From positions 1 through 18,314 of the forward strand of contig CAKOVW010000024.1 in NCBI GenBank assembly GCA_934122125.1: a stretch of 18,314 nucleotides of DNA, written 5' to 3'. Position 1 is the stretch's first letter. Each line of letters starts with the position of its first letter. The position numbers and the translations under genes are program-made. Below the pieces are notes generated by a model, which worked only from the letters and a program-made list of their open reading frames with translations, did no database searches and was not told the origin of the DNA. Below are positions 13,411 through 18,314 of this stretch, one piece after another. This stretch comes from an uncultured Clostridia bacterium (GTDB lineage Bacteria > Bacillota > Clostridia > TANB77 > CAG-508).

Positions 13411-13851
13411 ATGAAAAAGAAATTCTTTGTAGTTGCTACTTTATTAGTTATTTTCTCACTTTTTGCTGTTTCTTATACATTTGCTGCTAACAATACTGTA
13501 AATAATATAAGAAATGCTGTTGGTGATGCTGAAAACGCAGTAGAAGATGCTGGAAAAGGCATTGCTAATGGTGTTAGAAGCGGTTTGAACGCGGTTGATA
13601 ATGGTGCTAAGACTTTAGGAAATGACGTAAAAAATGGAATGAACGATATGAGTAATGCTAACAACAATAGTTACACAGCTGAAAGAACTACAGCTACCAC
13701 AAATAATAATGGAGCATTAGGAAATGTTTCTAATACTGTTTGGAGTTGGTTAATTATTGCTATAGTTACTATTATAATAGTTGCTTTAGTTCTTTTTTAC
13801 GCAAATCAAAACAAAAATACCACAACATATCATAATGATGATAATGAATAA
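13411..13851 (+). CDS. Secreted helical protein with C-terminal membrane anchor, 146 residues
   Basis: A signal peptide (MKKKFFVVATLLVIFSLFAV, likely cut after TFA at residue 25) precedes a segment (about 27-80) of amphipathic repeats with recurring Asn, Ala, Gly and Val (NIRNAVGDAENAVEDAGKGI, then GVRSGLNAVDNGAKTLGNDV), reminiscent of apolipoprotein-like or LEA-type helices. A Ser/Thr/Asn linker (83-108) leads to one membrane helix (about 111-131) and a polar tail of 15 residues. Start ATG at 13411, with GGAGG 10 bases upstream, was chosen over an upstream frame without a ribosome site. The shared signal-linker-anchor layout with its upstream neighbour suggests a related envelope role, but function is unknown. 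The amphipathic part may bind membranes. Confidence 0.85.
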   Translation: MKKKFFVVATLLVIFSLFAVSYTFAANNTVNNIRNAVGDAENAVEDAGKGIANGVRSGLNAVDNGAKTLGNDVKNGMNDMSNANNNSYTAERTTATTNNNGALGNVSNTVWSWLIIAIVTIIIVALVLFYANQNKNTTTYHNDDNE

Positions 13852-13858
13852 GTAAATT

Positions 13859-13900
13859 TATAACATGTGTGTCTTTCTTTTTCTTGACACACATGTTATA
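13859..13900 (+). terminator. Long hairpin after the secreted helical protein gene
   Basis: Perfect 15-bp arms, 13859-13873 and 13886-13900, with a 12-base pyrimidine loop. There is no clear T-run after it. The right arm overlaps the smpB -10 box, so it may work as an operator instead of, or as well as, a terminator. Confidence 0.5.
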
Positions 13901-13902
13901 AT
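13894..13902 (+). promoter_or_regulatory. Extended -10 promoter of smpB
   Basis: TGTTATAAT fits an extended -10 perfectly. A TTGACA at 13884-13889 is only 7 bases upstream and cannot be its -35. The start codon is 38 bases downstream. Confidence 0.5.
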
Positions 13903-13939
13903 ATTTATTGTATAAGAAATAAAAGGAGAATTATTACAT

Positions 13940-14392
13940 ATGTCTAAAAATATAATTGCTACAAATCCAGTGGCAAAGCATAATTATGATATAATAGACA
14001 CCTTAGAAGCTGGGCTTGTACTTTCTGGCACTGAAATAAAGTCTATTCGCAACGGAAAAGTTAATTTAAAAGACAGCTATGCTGGGATAAAAAATGGAGA
14101 AGCATATTTATACAGTATGCACATAAGTCCTTATGAACATGGCAATATTTTTAACAAAAATCCTTTAAGGGATAGAAAATTGCTTTTAACCAAAAGAGAA
14201 ATTTTTAAATTAGTTGGATTAATAAAGCAAAAAGGCTACTCTTTAGTTCCTATCAGTTTATACTTTTCTGGTAATTTTGTAAAAGTTGAACTTGGTATAG
14301 GCAAAGGCAAAAAATTGTATGATAAGCGTGCAGACATAGCAAAAAAAGAAGCAGAACTTCGCGTTCGTAAACAATTTGGAAAAATATTATAA
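13940..14392 (+). CDS. smpB: SsrA-binding protein SmpB
   Basis: SmpB binds tmRNA (SsrA) and guides it to stalled ribosomes for trans-translation, releasing them and tagging the unfinished peptide. The 150-residue protein has the OB-fold hallmarks LVLSGTEIKSIRNGKVNLKD (residues 26-45), the YEHGNIFN and KLLLTKREI segments in the middle, and the lysine-rich C-terminal tail GKGKKLYDKRADIAKKEAEL (121-140) that enters the decoding centre. Length is normal. The ATG at 13940 follows AAGGAG about 11 bases upstream. The tmRNA gene itself is not in this window. Two more genes follow within 17 and 12 bases, so smpB heads a three-gene unit. Confidence 0.97.
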   Translation: MSKNIIATNPVAKHNYDIIDTLEAGLVLSGTEIKSIRNGKVNLKDSYAGIKNGEAYLYSMHISPYEHGNIFNKNPLRDRKLLLTKREIFKLVGLIKQKGYSLVPISLYFSGNFVKVELGIGKGKKLYDKRADIAKKEAELRVRKQFGKIL

Positions 14393-14408
14393 AAAGGATT
14401 GATAAATA

Positions 14409-14963
14409 ATGTTACTAGCTCTCTCTGGTGTTACCGGTATAGGAAAATCATATTTTAAAGAAAAACTAGTTGAAAATTTAAATTTTCGTAAAGTAAATAC
14501 TATAAGAACTAGACCTCTCAGAACTGGTGAAAAAAATGGTGTTGATGGAATTTTTATAACAGATAATGAATTGGATATTTTAAAATCACAGGGAAAAATT
14601 GTATATGATTTTAACGTATTTGGTGGAAGATATGCATATTTAAAAGAAGAAATTTTTTCTAATGATAATATGGTATTTGAAATGCATTATACAATGATTG
14701 ATGATTGGAAAAAAATTAAGCCTGACATAAAAACAATATACATACTCCCTAAAGATTTAGATGTTCCTAAACAAAAGGCTAGGGAAAGAAATTTACCTAA
14801 AGAAAAAGAAATTGAAAGAATTGCGGAAATTGATGAACAATATAATAAATTTATTAATGATAAGGATTTTCAAAATAAATTTGACTATATTTTGTATAAT
14901 GATTATAATAGTGATTCTGAAAAACAAATTTTAGATTTAGTTAAAAATTTATTAAATAAATAA
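14409..14963 (+). CDS. Guanylate-kinase-like P-loop protein
   Basis: 184 residues with a Walker A loop GVTGIGKS (7-14), then NTIRTRPLRTGEKNGVDGIF (30-49), which resembles the guanylate kinase nucleotide-binding segment (T-R-x-x-R-x-G-E), and GGRYAYLKEE (72-81) where gmk usually has G-N-Y-Y. The C-terminal half, with PKARERN-like RERNLPKE (125-132), resembles the lid region. It is much more divergent than a housekeeping gmk and lacks several residues that contact GMP, so it may phosphorylate a different nucleotide or be a regulatory kinase. Start ATG at 14409 with AAAGGA upstream. It is 16 bases after smpB and 11 before the next gene, so co-transcribed with both. Confidence 0.75.
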   Translation: MLLALSGVTGIGKSYFKEKLVENLNFRKVNTIRTRPLRTGEKNGVDGIFITDNELDILKSQGKIVYDFNVFGGRYAYLKEEIFSNDNMVFEMHYTMIDDWKKIKPDIKTIYILPKDLDVPKQKARERNLPKEKEIERIAEIDEQYNKFINDKDFQNKFDYILYNDYNSDSEKQILDLVKNLLNK

Positions 14964-14974
14964 TTGGAGGTTTT

Positions 14975-15805
14975 ATGAACAATACATATTTTGAACTAAC
15001 TGATGATTTTGAAAATATAATAAAAAATACATTAAAAAATAAACAAATAATCGATTTAAAACAAATTCCAACTGGTTGGACTAATATTGTTTATGAAGTT
15101 GAAACCGCTGACGGTAACTTCTTTTTTAGATTTCCAAGAGATGAATTTTGGTCAAGAACAATTGTAAAAGATTACGAATTTTCTAAATATATTTATAAAA
15201 AGACTGATTTTGATACTGTTAAATTAGAGCTTTTTTATGATAATAACAGGCCATTTAGTGTCCACAAAAAAATACCAGGAATTCCTCTTGCTGATGTAAT
15301 GAACAGTTTAAATCAAGAAGAAATCAAAAATATTGCTGATGAAATTGCTAAATTTATGTATCAACTTCACTGCATAAATTATGATAAATCTAAAATTTTT
15401 TCTGTAACTAACATTGGATTGAATTTAACTGACTTTTTAGATGAATTATTAAATGTTCATGTAAATAAGGATGATATGAATTTTTGGTCCTCAAATTCTA
15501 TAGTTTCTAATGATGATTGTTTAGTTCATGGCGATTTGAACTCTAGCAATATATTATTAGATGAAAATCACCATGTTGCTGCTATAATTGATTTTGGGTT
15601 TGGCGGCTTTGGAAATAAATATAATGATATTGGCAGAATTATTGGTAGATGTCCTGCTTCATTTAAAAATGATATCGTTAAAAGCTATGAAGAGTATTCA
15701 AATTCAAAATTAGATACTAATATGTTAGATACAAATATAACTACATGGACTAACATTGATAATAGTTACATAAATTATATGAGAACAATTGGAATTTATA
15801 ATTAA
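14975..15805 (+). CDS. Aminoglycoside-phosphotransferase-like kinase
   Basis: 276 residues of the APH/choline-kinase fold, which transfers phosphate from ATP to small hydroxyl compounds. The catalytic loop VHGDLNSSNILL (184-195) contains Asp187 and Asn189-equivalent residues, and the metal-binding AIIDFG (203-208) has Asp206. Near the N-terminus GWTNIVYEVET (34-44) is the nucleotide-loop region; where these kinases usually have a conserved Lys after it, the sequence reads FRFPRD, with Arg52 in its place. GIPLAD (102-107) is typical of the hinge. The substrate is unknown: family members act on antibiotics, homoserine, sugars or amino alcohols, and a resistance role is not shown. The ATG at 14975 has GGAGG five bases upstream. 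Third gene of the smpB unit. Confidence 0.8.
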   Translation: MNNTYFELTDDFENIIKNTLKNKQIIDLKQIPTGWTNIVYEVETADGNFFFRFPRDEFWSRTIVKDYEFSKYIYKKTDFDTVKLELFYDNNRPFSVHKKIPGIPLADVMNSLNQEEIKNIADEIAKFMYQLHCINYDKSKIFSVTNIGLNLTDFLDELLNVHVNKDDMNFWSSNSIVSNDDCLVHGDLNSSNILLDENHHVAAIIDFGFGGFGNKYNDIGRIIGRCPASFKNDIVKSYEEYSNSKLDTNMLDTNITTWTNIDNSYINYMRTIGIYN

Positions 15806-15841
15806 AAAGTTCTACCTCCAAATATGGAGGTAGAACTTTTT
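15804..15841. terminator. Bidirectional terminator between convergent genes
   Basis: 16-bp perfect arms (15804-15819 and 15826-15841, AAAAAGTTCTACCTCC with its complement) around a 6-base loop, with A-runs and T-runs at both ends. It serves the APH-like gene on the plus strand and the metallo-beta-lactamase gene on the minus strand. Confidence 0.9.
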
Positions 15842-15845
15842 TGGA

Positions 15846-17261
15846 TTATTCGAACTTTGTTGACATTGTTTTTATGAAACCATAGTGTCCGACACGATAG
15901 AGATATTCTCTTCCGAGTATCCCAATGTTTGAAGGATTAACTTTGTGAATTACTTCCTCTGCAAACTTCTTTTTTACCTCGGTTTCTCCATGGTTTATAA
16001 GAACAAGTCTTATGTCTTCGAAATGCTGCAAAAAGTCAATCATCTCATCTGCCTTTGCATGCGCAGAAAATTCGGTAGTATACTCTACCTTTGCTCTTTT
16101 AATTACAAACATTCCTCCTACAGACACCATATCTCCATCTTGTGCGCTTTTCAACCTTGCCCCTAGCGTTCCCTCAGTTGTAAATCCTGTAAACTGTATC
16201 AAGTTTTTTTCCTGCTTGATGAACTTGATGATATACTGAGGTGCAGGACCATAGGTTCCCATTCCAGAAGTTGTTACTATGATTTTGGGTTCTTCGGATT
16301 GCAAAACCTCACTCCTGCTTTCCTTGCTAACAATTAGGAAATTCTTCGGCAAAAAGTCTGAGGCCTCCGGCTTTAAGTCAAGCTCTCCTTTCATGAATAG
16401 ACTTGTATATCTTATTCCCAAGCTGCCATCGGCAAATATAGGAATATCCATACTCAGCTTTCCTTCGTCCTGCATGACTTTAAGTTTGTAAAGTACCTCC
16501 TGAAATCTTCCCAACGAAAATGCCATATTAACGGCAGTTCCCCCATTGTTAACACAATCAAGTACGTTTTCTTCAAAGCACTCTTTTACATCTTTGGAAT
16601 CCATATCTCCATAGGTTGACTCTTGAATAATAGTCAACGGCAGCTTTCTGGCGGACAGTGGGAGTCTTCTAACATTAAAAAATACATTTTTGTTGTTATA
16701 GTCCCCAGAAAAAAGCAAGTTAATGGTTTCGCATCCACGGCACTTTATTCTAATCAGTACCGTTGCAGCTCCAACAAGATGTCCATTTTTAAACATGGTA
16801 ATCTTGATGTTATCATCTGCGTTCCAGCTCTTCGCAAACTCCAAAGGTCTTATCCGCTGCAAAGTTTCAGAAACATCTTGGAGGGAATACAACTGCTTAG
16901 AATTGTTTCTTTTTGCCACATCCTTAAGGACTTTATATGAGTCCTCAAGAGCCAGTGGCAACAGAATTCCAGTTGCCTTAGTAGTGTATATGGGTCCAGA
17001 AAATCCTTCTTTTACAAGCAGTGGAAGCCTTCCAGTGTGATCTACATGGTTGTGCGTAACAATGCAAAACTCAATGTTAAGCGGGTTAAACTGAAAAGTG
17101 CTGTTGTACTGCGAATACTTTTCCTCCTGGAAAAGGCCGCAGTCCACGACAAATCTGGTTTTAGAACCATCCGGGTAATTTACAATTACCAGATTGCAAG
17201 AACCTGTTACCTCAGGGTGAAGCGCCATGATGTCTACATAAAACCGCTCTTTTTTGCTCAT
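15846..17261 (-). CDS. Metallo-beta-lactamase/beta-CASP nuclease-like protein (COG1236 type)
   Basis: 471 residues; cytoplasmic by lack of signal. The zinc-site motifs are all present: Asp40 (VVDCG), HNHVDH (70-75), His161, Asp187 (FSGDY), then beta-CASP motifs A (Glu214 in QEST), B (His401 in FSAHA) and C (His424 in NHGE). This set is that of the RNA-processing Ysh1/CPSF73-like family, whose members cut RNA; specific activity here is not known. Base composition is visibly higher in G+C than in flanking genes (roughly 37-48% in lines I counted, against a quarter to a third around it), which points to transfer or constraint. Start ATG at 17261 follows AAAGGATG. It is monocistronic and has its own promoter and terminator. 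Confidence 0.88.
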   Translation of the reverse strand: MSKKERFYVDIMALHPEVTGSCNLVIVNYPDGSKTRFVVDCGLFQEEKYSQYNSTFQFNPLNIEFCIVTHNHVDHTGRLPLLVKEGFSGPIYTTKATGILLPLALEDSYKVLKDVAKRNNSKQLYSLQDVSETLQRIRPLEFAKSWNADDNIKITMFKNGHLVGAATVLIRIKCRGCETINLLFSGDYNNKNVFFNVRRLPLSARKLPLTIIQESTYGDMDSKDVKECFEENVLDCVNNGGTAVNMAFSLGRFQEVLYKLKVMQDEGKLSMDIPIFADGSLGIRYTSLFMKGELDLKPEASDFLPKNFLIVSKESRSEVLQSEEPKIIVTTSGMGTYGPAPQYIIKFIKQEKNLIQFTGFTTEGTLGARLKSAQDGDMVSVGGMFVIKRAKVEYTTEFSAHAKADEMIDFLQHFEDIRLVLINHGETEVKKKFAEEVIHKVNPSNIGILGREYLYRVGHYGFIKTMSTKFE

Positions 17262-17280
17262 AAAGTTCTCATCCTTTCGA

Positions 17281-17298
17281 TGAATAAAATTTTATTCA
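17281..17298. repeat. 18-bp palindrome in the leader of the beta-CASP gene
   Basis: TGAATAAAA followed by TTTTATTCA, with no spacer, lies between the promoter at 17330-17358 and the start codon. Its perfect two-fold symmetry fits a dimeric regulator site. Confidence 0.5.
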
Positions 17299-17329
17299 CG
17301 ATTTTACTTAAATCATTGAATATGCATAT

Positions 17330-17358
17330 ATTATATACTATTTTTGCTAATAAGACAA
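17330..17358 (-). promoter_or_regulatory. Promoter of the beta-CASP gene
   Basis: Minus-strand TTGTCT (17358-17353), 17-base spacer, perfect TATAAT (17335-17330), about 70 bases before the ATG. Confidence 0.7.
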
Positions 17359-17376
17359 GTAAAAAAACATTTTTTT

Positions 17377-17547
17377 CTATTTATTGTTTTCACATTTGTA
17401 ACTACTGCACATTGATTCATCTGGTTCCTTAGTATCACATCCTATTATAGGTGTTACCACTATTTGACCTAATTCACATTGTTGATATTGCTTGTTGTTG
17501 TATTTACAGCTTTCTACTGTACAATTAATTTTTTGATTTTTTTCCAT
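17377..17547 (-). CDS. DUF1540 cysteine-rich mini-protein, 56 residues
   Basis: Sequence begins MEKNQKINCTVESCKYN and contains six cysteines (9, 14, 24, 37, 47, 52) in the C-x4-C, C..., C-x4-C pattern of DUF1540, a small, probably metal-binding cytosolic domain common in spore-forming Clostridia and Bacilli. Function is not known to me. The ATG at 17547 follows a perfect AGGAGG (17562-17557) nine bases upstream, so it is a strong start even though the gene is short. Its leader forms a long hairpin that includes that ribosome site. It lies downstream of the peroxiredoxin on the same strand, 116 bases away, and may be read from it. Confidence 0.9.
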   Translation of the reverse strand: MEKNQKINCTVESCKYNNKQYQQCELGQIVVTPIIGCDTKEPDESMCSSYKCENNK

Positions 17548-17644
17548 AAAAAATAGCCTCCTTTAATATTTTGGCGAACTACAAAAATTTCTAGCATAGA
17601 AATTCTCGTAGTTCGTTTCTACAATATTATTATGGCTATTTTTT
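17548..17644 (-). promoter_or_regulatory. 97-base hairpin enclosing the DUF1540 ribosome site
   Basis: AAAAAATAGCC (17548-17558) pairs with GGCTATTTTTT (17634-17644) as outer arms. Inside are CGAACTAC/GTAGTTCG (17575-17582 with 17608-17615) and AATTTCTA/TAGAAATT (17586-17593 with 17597-17604) around a 3-base loop. The outer pair covers part of the AGGAGG and ends in a TTTTTT run directly before the ATG on the minus strand. It could terminate peroxiredoxin transcripts, attenuate the mini-protein, or both. Confidence 0.6.
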
Positions 17645-17663
17645 TAAATTTTATTTAAAAAAT

Positions 17664-18314
17664 TTATTTTGTTTTTTTGCTATTTTCCTCTATTCTATTG
17701 CATTCTGTGTTTCCATTAATTTTACAATCTTTTGGATTTTTAAAACTCAAATACCAATTCATTCCATTTTGATTTTTTTCTATTTCTCTTTGTCTTTCCT
17801 GTAATGCCATAAAGGTTTGAGGTGGTGGTAATATTACAGGTTGGCATGGAACCCAATTTGCTGGTGTCGATGCTTTATTACTATCTGCTACTTGCAAAGC
17901 ATTTAACGCTCTTAAAATCTCTGGTATACATCTACCAACATTCATTGGATAAACAAGTATTAGTCTTACCATTCCTTTTTCATCTATTAAAAATACATTT
18001 CTGACAGTTTCTGTTGTACTTACATCATTAGAAATCATACCATATTTTCTAGCAATCACACCATTTCTATCTGCTATAATTGGGAATGGCACTCTAATTC
18101 CTGTTTTACAGTAAATATCATATATCCAAGCTAAATGTGATGCATTACTATCTACACTTAATCCCAATAAACATGCATTTAATTGTTCAAAATATGGATT
18201 TGCTTTTGAAAAAGCAATAATCTCAGTTGTGCAAACTGGGGTAAAATCTCCTGGGTGAGAAAAAAGCACAACCCATTTTCCTTTATATTGATTTAATGTT
18301 ATTTGCCCCATTGT
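17664..18314 (-). CDS. 1-Cys (Prx6-type) peroxiredoxin, 5' end beyond the window
   Basis: Reduces hydrogen peroxide, alkyl hydroperoxides and possibly peroxynitrite in the cytoplasm. The frame is open to the window edge; the Met at 18311 is the internal Met of the 'TTMG-ITL' stretch seen in Prx6-type proteins, so about 15-20 N-terminal residues are missing. The peroxidatic Cys is in SHPGDFTPVCTTE, with the usual Thr and Pro around it. GLSVDSNASHLAW and the ATPANWVPCQPVILPPP region are typical of the long Prx6 group, and the latter holds an extra Cys. After NWYLSFK the protein continues about 25 residues with two more Cys (PKDCKINGNTEC), beyond the usual end. The DUF1540 gene follows on the same strand. 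Confidence 0.9.
   Translation of the reverse strand, partial: TMGQITLNQYKGKWVVLFSHPGDFTPVCTTEIIAFSKANPYFEQLNACLLGLSVDSNASHLAWIYDIYCKTGIRVPFPIIADRNGVIARKYGMISNDVSTTETVRNVFLIDEKGMVRLILVYPMNVGRCIPEILRALNALQVADSNKASTPANWVPCQPVILPPPQTFMALQERQREIEKNQNGMNWYLSFKNPKDCKINGNTECNRIEENSKKTK

Noticed and set aside
13884..13902. TTGACA followed by TATAAT read as one promoter.
   Set aside because: The spacing is only 7 bases, too short for one holoenzyme; only the extended -10 was kept.
14975..15805. Aminoglycoside-resistance gene.
   Set aside because: Only the general APH fold can be seen; no substrate-specific residues support a resistance role.
16623..17040. Plus-strand ORFs opposite the beta-CASP gene.
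   Set aside because: The minus-strand frame has a full set of active-site motifs; the opposite ORFs have no ribosome sites.

Overview
The window reads as ordinary chromosome from a low-GC, Clostridia-like Bacillota (Firmicutes). Most genes are very AT-rich, start codons follow strong AGGAGG-type ribosome sites, and many transcription units end in hairpin-plus-T-run terminators. The prepilin-like 'GITLIALVIT' N-terminus at the left edge, the DUF1540 mini-protein and the COG3786, COG2316 and COG4997 relatives are all types I associate with anaerobic, often gut, Clostridia. No rRNA, CRISPR array, transposase or phage structural gene is visible. Species-level placement is not possible from this sequence alone.

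Layout. 1-1000 (minus): a truncated prepilin-like membrane protein, a small ORF carrying a 28-bp dinucleotide repeat, and mscL. 1100-1534 (plus): a predicted all-helical protein of unknown function. 1593-3185: an HD hydrolase and an L,D-transpeptidase-like gene (both minus), flanked by two inverted copies of an unannotated intergenic repeat with strong hairpins. 3228-4169 (minus): a flavin-reductase-like protein with an unusual C-terminal helical domain. 4237-7984 (minus): a tight cluster of maf, rlmD, a MATE-like membrane protein, an overlooked 47-residue membrane protein and a MazG-like pyrophosphohydrolase. 8069-8720 (minus): two small membrane proteins with nearly identical promoters; the second is much more GC-rich than its surroundings. 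9009-12713 (minus): tRNA-Leu(UAG), pgi, and a 679-residue HD-CYTH fusion protein. 12893-15805 (plus): two secreted, tail-anchored, low-complexity proteins, then smpB with a guanylate-kinase-like and an aminoglycoside-phosphotransferase-like gene in one operon. 15846-18314 (minus): a higher-GC metallo-beta-lactamase/beta-CASP protein, a DUF1540 mini-protein under a long hairpin leader, and a 1-Cys peroxiredoxin cut by the window edge.

Themes. Several proteins are housekeeping or damage-control hydrolases for nucleotides: Maf, the COG4997 pyrophosphatase, two HD proteins and the HD-CYTH fusion. Others handle translation (RlmD, SmpB, tRNA-Leu), the envelope (MscL, L,D-transpeptidase-like, MATE-like, small membrane proteins) and redox (flavin reductase-like, peroxiredoxin). 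The least explained parts are the repeat-containing small ORF at 216-349, the HD-CYTH fusion, the GC-rich small membrane gene with its structured leader, the paired intergenic repeats, and the hairpin that encloses the DUF1540 ribosome site.
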